Source: Gammaproteobacteria bacterium
GTDB lineage: Bacteria > Pseudomonadota > Gammaproteobacteria > Steroidobacterales > Woeseiaceae
Reading direction: 5' to 3'
Assembly: GCA_029861535.1 (NCBI GenBank)
Contig: JAOTZC010000003.1
Coordinates: 62,001-126,000 of the forward strand
DNA length: 64,000 nucleotides
Under the pieces are notes generated by a model. It saw nothing but the letters and a program-made list of their open reading frames with translations. It was not told where the DNA came from and made no database searches. Within the stretch, counting starts at the first letter, position 1, and every line of letters begins with the position of its first letter. Made by a program: the position numbers and the translations under genes. Below are positions 26,764 through 35,258 of this stretch, in pieces.

Positions 26764-27333
26764 CTAGCGAGATTCGTTAAAAACCCGATAAAGCCGTATA
26801 TCCCAAGGATTTGGCAGTATTTTCTCGACTTTTTGGCAATCGAACGCAAGTCCTACCAGTTTTGGCCGTAACCAATGTCGCTTGTGTTTGAGAAACGAAA
26901 AAGTACGGTCGTAGTAGCCACCGCCCATTCCAATTCTGTGCCACTGAGGATCAAATACGACTAACGGTGTCAGGATAACATCGAGGTCGTTTTTGGAAAT
27001 TTCTGCGCCTGTTACCGGTTCCCATACCCCGAATCGGCTTTTCTCGAGCTGCGTTGCGCGCTCGACGCGAACAAAGCGCAACTGTCGCTTATCGGCGACG
27101 ACCGGTGCGAAAATCGATTTTCCCGCACACCACGCGCGATCGAAAATCAATCTGGTGTCGACTTCGTCCTGCATCGCGATGTAACACGCAATGTTGTTTG
27201 CGGACAAGAATAGATTGGATCGCAGGAAGCTTCGTTGAATACGTGCTGATGCCAAATCCCGATAATCATCGCTAAGAGCTCGGCGCGAATTTCTGGCAAT
27301 AGTTCTGAGCTCTGCATTCGACGATGTTGTCAT
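26764..27333 (-). CDS. ygfA: 5-formyltetrahydrofolate cyclo-ligase
   Basis: The enzyme converts 5-formyl-THF to 5,10-methenyl-THF with ATP, recycling a folate that inhibits other one-carbon enzymes. The signature GMGGGYYDRTF and the N-terminal basic helix are present; 189 residues is normal. It lies downstream of zapA and the 6S RNA, the conserved gammaproteobacterial arrangement. 5-Formyl-THF arises from serine hydroxymethyltransferase, which links it to the glycine cleavage genes 10 kb away. Confidence 0.93.
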   Translation of the reverse strand: MTTSSNAELRTIARNSRRALSDDYRDLASARIQRSFLRSNLFLSANNIACYIAMQDEVDTRLIFDRAWCAGKSIFAPVVADKRQLRFVRVERATQLEKSRFGVWEPVTGAEISKNDLDVILTPLVVFDPQWHRIGMGGGYYDRTFSFLKHKRHWLRPKLVGLAFDCQKVEKILPNPWDIRLYRVFNESR

Positions 27334-27377
27334 ACTACGGGCGCGTCTAGAGGATTGTGATTTTCAACGAATTAAAG

Positions 27378-27573
27378 AGGAGACGCCTCCCGCCTGTGCC
27401 GTTACCGAACCGTCGCTCTCGAACCGGAGCAACAGGTGGGGCCAGCCGTGGCAGCAACAGGCTTTCCGGAAATACCGGTCCTGCGCAAATGCTACCGACA
27501 GTGCACGGCCCCGAGGTAAAGATTTAGGGTCGAAAGGTATCCAGGTCGATATCGAACACTGCAGGAGGCGTCA
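27378..27573 (-). ncRNA. ssrS: 6S RNA
   Basis: 6S RNA mimics an open promoter and sequesters sigma-70 RNA polymerase in stationary phase. The position between zapA and ygfA on the same strand is the conserved locus. A closing stem is visible: GACGCCTCC at the 5' end (27572-27564) pairs with GGAGGCGTC near the 3' end (27390-27382), a span of about 191 nt. The internal GACCGGTATTTCCGG hairpin followed by AAAGCC resembles the E. coli element at the equivalent place. Exact ends are approximate. Confidence 0.82.
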
Positions 27574-27589
27574 ATTTGTTGCCGCGTCC

Positions 27590-27904
27590 CTATAGATCCA
27601 ATTGCTGGGCGTCACCCAACGCATTCTCGACGCGGTCTGAAATCAGTTTTAGGCGATTGCTGATGTCACCTTCAAGTACTCGATCGCGAGCCTGTGCATG
27701 CAGCAGATCGTTTGCCATGTTCAATGCCGCCATTACGGCGATGCGGTCAAGTCCCACAATACGGCCAGTGTCTCGAATTTCCCGCATTTTTGTATTCAAA
27801 GCTTCCGCTGAATCAAGTAAATCAGTGCGTTCGTTTGCGGGACAGGCGACTTGATATTCCTTATCGAGAATCCGGACACTAACCTGGGCGTGTTGTTCGT
27901 TCAT
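27590..27904 (-). CDS. zapA: cell division protein ZapA
   Basis: ZapA binds and bundles FtsZ filaments at the division ring. The 104-residue protein starts VSVRILDKEYQVACPANER, followed by the C-terminal coiled coil containing RIAVMAALNMANDLL, matching the family. It abuts the coiled-coil gene upstream and ends 17 bp before the 6S RNA. Confidence 0.94.
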   Translation of the reverse strand: MNEQHAQVSVRILDKEYQVACPANERTDLLDSAEALNTKMREIRDTGRIVGLDRIAVMAALNMANDLLHAQARDRVLEGDISNRLKLISDRVENALGDAQQLDL

Positions 27905-28135
27905 TTAAGATCCTTGCTCCATTGCTTTCAATCGGCCAATCATCGCTTCGACGCGCGCACGTACTTGCTCATTTTTCTGCAATAGGTTTGCGCGCTCCGC
28001 AGTTAGGACGTCCTGTCTTTGTTTCAGTGACTTATTCTCGTCCTGGAGCTGATCACAGACTTGAACCAAGGCGTCGACGCGTTTCTCGAGTCGCTTCAGT
28101 TCGTGCTCAAATGCGGTGCTGATGTCGTCGGCCAT
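27905..28135 (-). CDS. ZapB-like coiled-coil protein (TIGR02449 type)
   Basis: A 76-residue protein predicted to be one long coiled coil: LKRLEKRVDALVQVCDQLQDENKSLKQRQ. It resembles the small partner protein found directly upstream of zapA in many gammaproteobacteria and related in style to ZapB. The ATG at 28135 is chosen because it gives MADDISTAFEHELKRLE; the frame is open a little further. It immediately precedes zapA with no gap. A role in Z-ring organisation is inferred from family and neighbour. Confidence 0.8.
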   Translation of the reverse strand: MADDISTAFEHELKRLEKRVDALVQVCDQLQDENKSLKQRQDVLTAERANLLQKNEQVRARVEAMIGRLKAMEQGS

Positions 28136-28231
28136 GAATCCAATATAGTCAGGCCGTCCGGCAGAATCAATCGCCAAAAACGGGTTGGCATGGGATCATT
28201 GGCGTTTCGTGGCCGACAACGACACATTAAG

Positions 28232-28807
28232 ATGACAAGCGACATTAGTCATGACCAGCTCAATGATGCGCTCAGGGGTACGGGCAGTAGCTGGGATGCG
28301 GCCCAGACGCACGGGCTTGTGTCGGGCAAGCTCGCGGTGCTGGGGGCCGCAGCCGGACCCGCGTGGCTGGAACAGGTGCTCGAGGGTACGGACGCTTCAA
28401 GCGCGTTACGTAAAGAATGCGAGGACATGCTCAGCACGCTGTATCAGTCAACCCATCGACAGTTGGCGGAACGATTGTCAGAGTTTGCGCCATTATTGCC
28501 GGGCGATCACGACAGCAAAAACGCGCGAACCGAAGCACTCGCGCACTGGTGTGAGGGTTACTTGCATGGGCTGGTTTCCGCGCCACATGACGACCCACTA
28601 AAGCAACGTCTGGCGGCCGAGCCGGTGGCGGGCATCATCAAGGACATGCTATCGATCACACAGGTGGCCATCGATGATCACGGCACCGACAGCGGTGATG
28701 ACGACAACGATGAACAGGCTTATGTAGAGATTGTCGAGTATTTGCGCGTCGCCGCGCAGCTCGTCTACGAAGAACTTGCTGAACAGAGACCACAAATAGT
28801 GCAATGA
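28232..28807 (+). CDS. ygfB: UPF0149-family protein YgfB
   Basis: The 191-residue protein has the family features: an N-terminal Asp/His-rich start, FAPLLPGDHDS, the ALAHWCEGYLHGL motif and an acidic stretch (DDHGTDSGDDDNDEQAY). The ATG at 28232 gives MTSDISHDQLNDAL; the frame is open from 28061, inside the divergent gene. YgfB in Pseudomonas has been described as modulating the AlpA regulator; its role in most species is not clear. Its stop overlaps the pepP ATG, as in E. coli. Confidence 0.92.
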   Translation: MTSDISHDQLNDALRGTGSSWDAAQTHGLVSGKLAVLGAAAGPAWLEQVLEGTDASSALRKECEDMLSTLYQSTHRQLAERLSEFAPLLPGDHDSKNARTEALAHWCEGYLHGLVSAPHDDPLKQRLAAEPVAGIIKDMLSITQVAIDDHGTDSGDDDNDEQAYVEIVEYLRVAAQLVYEELAEQRPQIVQ

Positions 28808-30108
28808 AACTTCAGGAATTTGCCCGGCGCCGCAATCAACTAATGCGCATGGTTGGCCGAGATGGGGTGGCGATACTGCCGTCTGCACCTGTGCGAATGC
28901 GCAGTCGCGACGTTGAATATCGCTATCGGCAAGACAGTGATTTTTACTATCTGAGCGGCTTTGCCGAACCGGACGCGGTCGCTGTGCTTGTTCCGGGCAG
29001 AAAGAATGGTGAGTACGTTCTTTTTTGTCGCGAGCGTGACGAGGAAAAGGAACTGTGGGACGGAGCGAGAGCCGGTCCCGATGGCGCAATAGAATCCTAC
29101 GGGGTCGACGATGCGTTTCCGATCGACGACATTGACGATATTCTGCCGGGCATCATCGAATCTTGCACGCGCGTGTACTACACGATGGGCATGTATACGG
29201 ATTTCGACATTCGCATTGCCGACTGGATCAATTCGCTGCGCTCGCGTGAATCCAAAGGCGTGCATACTCCGCAGGAATTTGTCGCGCTCGACCACCTACT
29301 GCACGATATGCGCTTGTACAAGAGTCGCGCAGAGGTATCAGCGATGCGCAAATCGGCCAAAGTTGCGGTTGGAGCGCACGAACGTGCGATACGGACCGTG
29401 CGGGCCGGCCTGTATGAATATGAGGTTGAAGCCGAGTTTCGCCACGAGTTTCGCCGCAGCGACGCCTGGGTATCGTACAACCCGATTGTCGGGTCGGGTG
29501 CGAACTCCTGCACATTGCATTACGTCGACAACAATCAGCAGCTAGCTGACGGCGATTTGCTGTTGATCGATGCCGGTTGCGAACTGGATTACTACGCATC
29601 TGACATTACCCGGACCATACCAGTCAATGGCAAATTCAGCCCCGAGCAACGCGCGGTTTATGACATTGTTCTCGAGGCACAGCTCGCTGCAATCGACAAA
29701 ACGCGCAAGGGCAACCATTGGAACGAACCGCACGACGCCGCAGTTAAAATCATCACCCGCGGACTCAAACGTCTCGGATTGCTGAATGGGACGCCGGCAA
29801 AACTGATCAAGGACGGCGCATACCGACAGTTTTTCATGCACCGTACTGGCCACTGGATCGGCATGGATGTTCACGACGTCGGTGATTACAAGGTTGGCGA
29901 CCAATGGCGCTTGCTTGAGCCTGGCATGGTAACGACGGTTGAACCGGGCATTTATATTGCGGCGCAGAGTAATATTCCGACGCGATTTCACAATATTGGC
30001 ATTCGTATTGAAGACGATGTGTTGGTGACCACAAAAGGTCCGGATGTGCTTAGCAAGGGATTAGTCAAGCACCCTGACGAAATCGAGGCAATGATGGCCG
30101 CGTCATGA
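28804..30108 (+). CDS. pepP: Xaa-Pro aminopeptidase
   Basis: PepP removes N-terminal residues preceding proline. It has the creatinase-like N-terminal domain and a C-terminal pita-bread metallopeptidase domain with LIDAGCELDYYASDITRTIPVNG, HRTGHWIGMDVHDVG and the Glu-containing GMVTTVEPGIYI and GIRIEDDV motifs, covering the dinuclear metal ligands. It has 434 residues, the usual length. The start overlaps ygfB and the stop overlaps ubiH (ATGA on both sides). Confidence 0.97.
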   Translation: MKLQEFARRRNQLMRMVGRDGVAILPSAPVRMRSRDVEYRYRQDSDFYYLSGFAEPDAVAVLVPGRKNGEYVLFCRERDEEKELWDGARAGPDGAIESYGVDDAFPIDDIDDILPGIIESCTRVYYTMGMYTDFDIRIADWINSLRSRESKGVHTPQEFVALDHLLHDMRLYKSRAEVSAMRKSAKVAVGAHERAIRTVRAGLYEYEVEAEFRHEFRRSDAWVSYNPIVGSGANSCTLHYVDNNQQLADGDLLLIDAGCELDYYASDITRTIPVNGKFSPEQRAVYDIVLEAQLAAIDKTRKGNHWNEPHDAAVKIITRGLKRLGLLNGTPAKLIKDGAYRQFFMHRTGHWIGMDVHDVGDYKVGDQWRLLEPGMVTTVEPGIYIAAQSNIPTRFHNIGIRIEDDVLVTTKGPDVLSKGLVKHPDEIEAMMAAS

Positions 30109-31361
30109 ATGTTGCAGCGGACAAAGCCTACGACGTCGTTATTGCCGGAGGCGGCATGATCGGCACTAGCCTTGCGCTGGCCCTGTCTCCGCTCGGTCTG
30201 CGAGTAGCGATGGTCGAGGCGGTCGAGCGCAAGGCATCGTCGCAGCCAAGCTTCGACGATCGCTCGACGGCGCTTTCGCGCAGCACGCAGCGCATGTTCG
30301 AGGCCATGGGTCTTTGGCCCGACATCGTCGCGGCGTCGACACCGATTCGACGCATTCACGTTTCCGATAAGGGCCGCTTCGGTTTCTCTCATATCGATGC
30401 TGAGGAGCAAAACGTCGAAGCGCTCGGCTATGTGGTGATCAACCGCATACTGGGTGGTGTTCTACACACCGCACTCGACAAGGCTGGGTCGATCGATATT
30501 CTGTGCCCGGCGCGCATTAGCAAGATTTCCCTGGCGCCCGAACATGCGACAGCCATTGTCGATCATGCAGACGGTAGGACCGACACGTTGCGTTGTCGCC
30601 TACTGGTTGCGGCCGACGGTGCGAATTCCAGTGTTCGTAACATGATGGGTATCACGGCCATACAGAGCCGCTATCGGCAGCACGCGGTGATTGGCAACTT
30701 GCTGCCGGAAAAGCCGCCAAACAATATCGCGTACGAACGATTTACTGACTGCGGCCCGCTCGCATTGTTGCCGGTCGCAGACAATCGCGCGGCGTTTGTC
30801 TGGACTGTCAGCGAAACTGACGCGTCAACGGTGCTCGAACTCGACGATGACGCCTTCATCGCAAAATTGCAGGCCGCATTCGGCCATAGGCTCGGCGAGT
30901 TTTCCAAGGTCGGCACGCGGGCTGCGTACCCACTAATGCTCAGCAAAGCAGTGCGCCTTACGGCGACGCGCAGCGTGCTGGTCGGTAACGCGGCGCACGG
31001 TCTGCACCCTGTCGCCGCACAGGGCTTTAATCTTGGTATGCGAGACGTTGCAGCGCTCTGCGACTGCATCGCCGACAATCATGCAAGTGGCACAGTTGAA
31101 AGCGCTATTGGCGATATGGGTGACTCGGCCCTGCTGGAACGCTATGCGACATGGCGCAAGAGCGATCAGAAAAAGTTGGTGCAATTTACTGACGGGTTGG
31201 TGCGAATGTTCGGCTCCACCAATACACCCATTCGGATGTTGCGCAATATCGGCATGCTCGGATTTGACCTGCTTCCCGGCGTACGCTCGGAGTTTGCCCG
31301 ACACACAATGGGCCTGGCCGGCCGATTGCCGCGTCTATCGCGCGGCGTACCGTTGATATGA
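30105..31361 (+). CDS. ubiH: ubiquinone hydroxylase UbiH
   Basis: UbiH is a flavoprotein monooxygenase that hydroxylates C1 of the ubiquinone ring. It has the FAD-binding motif VVIAGGGMIGTSLALAL, the DG motif region (LLVAADGANSSVRNMMGI) and the GD motif (VLVGNAAHGLHPVAAQGFNLGMRD). Of the two adjacent homologues this one is in the E. coli ubiH position after pepP. The length is 418 residues. Its TGA overlaps the next gene by ATGA. Confidence 0.92.
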   Translation: MNVAADKAYDVVIAGGGMIGTSLALALSPLGLRVAMVEAVERKASSQPSFDDRSTALSRSTQRMFEAMGLWPDIVAASTPIRRIHVSDKGRFGFSHIDAEEQNVEALGYVVINRILGGVLHTALDKAGSIDILCPARISKISLAPEHATAIVDHADGRTDTLRCRLLVAADGANSSVRNMMGITAIQSRYRQHAVIGNLLPEKPPNNIAYERFTDCGPLALLPVADNRAAFVWTVSETDASTVLELDDDAFIAKLQAAFGHRLGEFSKVGTRAAYPLMLSKAVRLTATRSVLVGNAAHGLHPVAAQGFNLGMRDVAALCDCIADNHASGTVESAIGDMGDSALLERYATWRKSDQKKLVQFTDGLVRMFGSTNTPIRMLRNIGMLGFDLLPGVRSEFARHTMGLAGRLPRLSRGVPLI

Positions 31362-32566
31362 AGCAGAACTACGACATTGTCGTTGTCGGCGCCGGCATAA
31401 CCGGACTCACGGTCGCCGCGATGCTCGCGAAAGGCGCGCAAGCCGACCGTTGGAACATCACGCTCGTCGACGCGGCGGCGCGGCCCGTGGTCGATTCCTC
31501 GGACGAGCTTGCGTTGCGCGTTTCGGCAATCTCCATAGGGTCTGCTGACCTTCTGAATTGCATTGGCGCCTGGAGTATTGTCGAGTCTGGTCGAATCTGT
31601 CCTTATGATCGCATGCGAGTATGGGACGAATCGGATGATCCGAATGGGCCATCGACGCTTCGTTTTGACGCCGATGAATTCGCGATACCGCACCTCGGAT
31701 ACATCGTTGAGAATATCCGGCTGCGGCATGCGTTGTTGGAAGTGCTCGATGAGACCGAGGTCGCGTTGACCTTTTCGTCGCCGCTCAAGGCGCTTCAATC
31801 GCATGGTCGCGGCCATCAGATTACGCTGCACGATGGCAAGACTCTCGAGGCCGATCTTGTCATTGCTGCTGATGGCGCGAGGTCTTTCGTGCGCAATAGT
31901 GCTGGTATCGACGTAGCGACGCGTCCGTATGAACAAACGGCATTCGTCACGCATCTGCGGCCCGACAAACCGCATGCGGCAACCGCCTGGCAGCGTTTTC
32001 TGCGTGACGGACCACTGGGCATATTGCCGCTGGACGACGGACGGGTGTCAGTGGTTTGGTCGACGACGCCGGAGAAAGCTGAGCGCGCGTTGAAATGCAG
32101 CGACAAAGATCTCGGACATTTGCTTTCCGATGCGTCCGACGCGGTACTCGGACGGTTGCTCGTGGCCGGGCCGCGTGGCGCGTACCCGCTTGCCGCACAA
32201 CATGCCGAGCGCTATGTTGCGCACGGCATTGCGTTGATCGGTGACGCCGCGCACACTGTGCACCCGCTTGCCGGGCAGGGAGCCAATCTTGGACTTGCCG
32301 ATGCGCGGGCACTGGCCGATGTGATTCAAGCTGCACTTGAGAATGGTGAATATCCTGCCGATCGGCCTGTACTTCGTCGTTACGAGCGCATGCGCAAAGG
32401 CGAAAACGCGACCATGATGCACTTCATTACTGGTCTCAATCGACTGTTTGCTTCAGACTCCGTTGTGCTTGGCGAGCTAAGAAGAGCGGGAATGGCGCTG
32501 TTCAATCGCAGTGGCCCGATTCGGCAACATGTCGTCGATGTCGCACTGGGAGGCGGCAGACGGTGA
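31358..32566 (+). CDS. ubiI: UbiH/UbiI-family ubiquinone hydroxylase
   Basis: A second flavin monooxygenase of the same family: FAD motif VVVGAGITGLTVAAMLA, VIAADGARSFVRNSAGID and LIGDAAHTVHPLAGQGANLGLADA. By position after ubiH it corresponds to ubiI (visC), which hydroxylates C5 of the ring. The split of hydroxylation positions among UbiH, UbiI, UbiF and Coq7 varies between species, and this genome also has coq7. The length is 402 residues. Exact regiochemistry is inference. Confidence 0.88.
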   Translation: MKQNYDIVVVGAGITGLTVAAMLAKGAQADRWNITLVDAAARPVVDSSDELALRVSAISIGSADLLNCIGAWSIVESGRICPYDRMRVWDESDDPNGPSTLRFDADEFAIPHLGYIVENIRLRHALLEVLDETEVALTFSSPLKALQSHGRGHQITLHDGKTLEADLVIAADGARSFVRNSAGIDVATRPYEQTAFVTHLRPDKPHAATAWQRFLRDGPLGILPLDDGRVSVVWSTTPEKAERALKCSDKDLGHLLSDASDAVLGRLLVAGPRGAYPLAAQHAERYVAHGIALIGDAAHTVHPLAGQGANLGLADARALADVIQAALENGEYPADRPVLRRYERMRKGENATMMHFITGLNRLFASDSVVLGELRRAGMALFNRSGPIRQHVVDVALGGGRR

Positions 32567-32596
32567 CGCGGCTCAACCGCGGCGTTAAAAGGCACA

Positions 32597-34117
32597 ATGA
32601 AGCAGAAATACGTTTACGCACTCGCGATATTGCTGACCGTCATCGGCGTGTCGGTATTCACCTACAAATGGCGTGTGCTCGGTTTTCCGCTGACCGATAA
32701 CCAAGATACGACAGTCTGGACTCTCGAGTCTGCGATAAAATTTGACTCGGGTCCCGGTTCGATCAAGGTCAACCTGCTGATACCGACGTTGACCCCGGGT
32801 TTTCGGGTGTTGAACGAAAACCCAGTATCACGTGGCTACGGATTCAGTCTGAACTACGGTAGCAGCGGCCGTGAAGCACAGTGGGCTGTGCGCCGTGCCG
32901 ATGGTCCGCAGACCATTTACTACCGGATTTCGGTGTACGAAGACGCGTCCGCCGAGCAAGAGGACACGACACCGCCGTTTCCGCCATCGCCAGTCATCAA
33001 CGAGCCGTTCAAGACCGCTGTCGAAGTCCTGGTCGGAGACGTGCGGGAACACTCCGCGGACACAGGATCGTTTACAACAGAATTGCTGCGCCGGATGAAT
33101 GATCCGTCGCCCGATCCGAATGTCGAATTGTTGCTTTCGAGTGCCGGTAATCGCGCGGATTTTGTCGACACGGTCACAATGATGCTGGCCGAAGCACGCA
33201 TTCCGGCCCGCATGGTGCACGGCTTTCCGCTGACGGGGCAGCAACGTCATGCGGAACCCGTCGTCTGGCTCGAAGTACACGACGGCGACCAGTGGCTCTA
33301 TTTCAATCCGTCGACTGGTGAGGAAAATTTGCCGGATCGCTTTTTTGTCTGGTGGCGTGGCAACGAGCCGCTGATCAACGTTGAGGGCGGGAGCGGTGTC
33401 GAAGTCGACTTCGCGGTGCAGGAAAATCATGTCGATGCTGTTGCGATCGCCGAGACTTACGCGGCGAAAAGCAATGCCAGGCTAATCGATTTTTCGCTCT
33501 ATAGCTTGCCGATATCGACGCAGGCGGTATATAGCGTGCTGCTGATGATTCCGATTGGCGCACTCATCATGGTCGTGATGAGAAATCTCGTTGGCATTGA
33601 TGCCTTCGGTACCTTCATGCCGGTGCTAATCGCACTCGCGTTTCGCGAAACACAACTGTTCTGGGGCATCGTACTGTTCACGCTGCTGGTGGCATTGGGC
33701 CTCAGCATCCGCTTCATGCTCGAGCGGCTACGCTTGTTGCTCGTGCCGCGACTCAGCGCCGTGCTTATCGTTGTTGTCTTGTTGATGCTGCTAATAAGCC
33801 TGATATCGCACAAACTCGGCCTTGAGACGGGCCTGTCCGTGGCATTATTTCCAATGGTCATCATTGCAATGACGATCGAACGCATGTCGGTCGTGTGGGA
33901 AGAACGTGGTCCGAGTGACGCGATTCGCGGTGCCTTCGGTAGCCTGGTCGTCGCCATGTTCGCGTATATCGGTATGGGCATTGGCTGGCTCGAACACCTG
34001 ATTTTCACGTTTCCCGAGCTGCTGCTGCTGATTCTCGCGCTCGTCTTGCTCGCAGGCCGATATACTGGCTACCGATTACTCGAGCTGACGCGCTTCAAAG
34101 CGCTGGCAGGAAATTGA
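32597..34117 (+). CDS. inactive transglutaminase fused to multi-TM domain (UUP1 type)
   Basis: Residues 1-25 form a membrane anchor. About 30-290 form a periplasmic transglutaminase-like domain: the core helix reads ELLLSSAGNRADFVDTVTMML, where the catalytic Cys position is not Cys, so the domain is expected to be inactive, while the His-containing HAEPVVWLEVHDG strand remains. From about residue 305 there are around six to seven hydrophobic segments to the C-terminus. This is the known architecture of inactive transglutaminase plus seven-TM proteins that pair with an ATP-grasp ligase. Its stop overlaps the ligase start (ATGA), showing tight coupling. Confidence 0.85.
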   Translation: MKQKYVYALAILLTVIGVSVFTYKWRVLGFPLTDNQDTTVWTLESAIKFDSGPGSIKVNLLIPTLTPGFRVLNENPVSRGYGFSLNYGSSGREAQWAVRRADGPQTIYYRISVYEDASAEQEDTTPPFPPSPVINEPFKTAVEVLVGDVREHSADTGSFTTELLRRMNDPSPDPNVELLLSSAGNRADFVDTVTMMLAEARIPARMVHGFPLTGQQRHAEPVVWLEVHDGDQWLYFNPSTGEENLPDRFFVWWRGNEPLINVEGGSGVEVDFAVQENHVDAVAIAETYAAKSNARLIDFSLYSLPISTQAVYSVLLMIPIGALIMVVMRNLVGIDAFGTFMPVLIALAFRETQLFWGIVLFTLLVALGLSIRFMLERLRLLLVPRLSAVLIVVVLLMLLISLISHKLGLETGLSVALFPMVIIAMTIERMSVVWEERGPSDAIRGAFGSLVVAMFAYIGMGIGWLEHLIFTFPELLLLILALVLLAGRYTGYRLLELTRFKALAGN

Positions 34118-35097
34118 TGTTCAATGTTGCGAAAAAGCTGCGAGCGGAAGGCATACTCGGCCTGAACGAACGCAACGCGAATTTCATCATGCGCCTCAAT
34201 CCGCGGCGACTGTATCCGCGCGTGGATGATAAGTCGATTACAAAGCAGTTGGCGCTCGACGCCGGTATGGCGGTACCGGATTTGTACGGCATGATCGAAA
34301 ATCAACGCGAAGTTCGAAATTTTGGTGACATCGTTGCAGAGCGCCATAGTTTCGTCGTAAAGCCTGCGCAAGGCAGCGGTGGCGACGGCATTCTCGTTGT
34401 GACGGGCCGCAGTCAGCGCAGGCGCAACAGTTTCCGTCTCTCCAGCGGCCTATTGATCTCAAAGGCCGAAATCGAGCATCACATTTCGAATATCGTTGGT
34501 GGCCAATACAGCCTAAGCGGCAATCCCGACAAGGCGCTGATCGAATATTGCGTGCGCTTCGACCCAACCTTTGACGAAGTCAGCTACCAGGGCGTGCCCG
34601 ACGTTCGCATTATCGTGTATCGGGGTTATCCGGCAATGGCGATGGTGCGACTGCCGACACGTGCGTCTGACGGTAAGGCAAATCTACATCAGGGGGCTGT
34701 CGGTGCCGGTGTCGATATGTCCAGCGGCGAGACCCTGACCGGTGTTTTGCAAAACGACATAACTGAAGAGCACCCAGACACCGGCGCGCTGATCACAGGA
34801 TTGCTGATTCCGCAATGGAACTTCATCTTACAGTTGGCCGCACGCGGTTTTGACGTAACTGGCCTGGGTTACCTGGGCGTCGATATCGTGATTGATCGCG
34901 ATCGCGGTCCATTGATTCTCGAGATGAATGCGCGGCCAGGCCTAAATATTCAGATTGCCAACTGCACCGGCCTTTCAAAGCGCATAAAGCGCATTGACGA
35001 GATTTACGATCCGGCTAAGAAAGCTGAAGAGCGTGCGCGTATCTCCCGAAAAGAGTTTCCCACACAACGACAGACGTCGATACTGTTCGACGTTTGA
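34114..35097 (+). CDS. RimK-related alpha-L-glutamate ligase-like ATP-grasp protein
   Basis: An ATP-grasp enzyme of 327 residues: FVVKPAQGSGGDGILVVTGR is the phosphate-binding grasp and DIVIDRDRGPLILEMNARPGLNIQIANCTGL contains the Asp/Glu/Asn metal ligands. The family is annotated as alpha-L-glutamate ligase-like and is expected to add an amino acid to a peptide, protein or small molecule; its substrate is unknown. It starts within the stop of the inactive transglutaminase gene. The retropepsin-like protease often found with this pair is not adjacent here. Confidence 0.86.
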   Translation: MMFNVAKKLRAEGILGLNERNANFIMRLNPRRLYPRVDDKSITKQLALDAGMAVPDLYGMIENQREVRNFGDIVAERHSFVVKPAQGSGGDGILVVTGRSQRRRNSFRLSSGLLISKAEIEHHISNIVGGQYSLSGNPDKALIEYCVRFDPTFDEVSYQGVPDVRIIVYRGYPAMAMVRLPTRASDGKANLHQGAVGAGVDMSSGETLTGVLQNDITEEHPDTGALITGLLIPQWNFILQLAARGFDVTGLGYLGVDIVIDRDRGPLILEMNARPGLNIQIANCTGLSKRIKRIDEIYDPAKKAEERARISRKEFPTQRQTSILFDV

Positions 35098-35113
35098 GGT
35101 TTGACAACTTGAC

Positions 35114-35235
35114 TGCGGGTGTAACACTACTCATCGTCATGGCTCGGTCCGATAGCTAGGATTAACGCAACCCATCGTGAATTACGTTGTTGAATACGCT
35201 GCGCTTTACTTCCGATGAATAGTGTCACACCTGCA
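35114..35235. repeat. palindromic intergenic element, copy 3 with internal insertion
   Basis: Outer arms 35114-35128 and 35221-35235 are complementary at 13 of 15 positions plus one G-T pair. The core repeats copy 1 at its two ends: 35131-35146 equals 21191-21206, and the segment ending 35218 equals the GCTGCGCTTTACTTCCGATG part. About 50 bp of extra sequence interrupts the middle. As with the other two copies, it lies between convergent genes. Confidence 0.8.
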
Positions 35236-35258
35236 ATCGCTTGGCGGCCATTCGAAAG

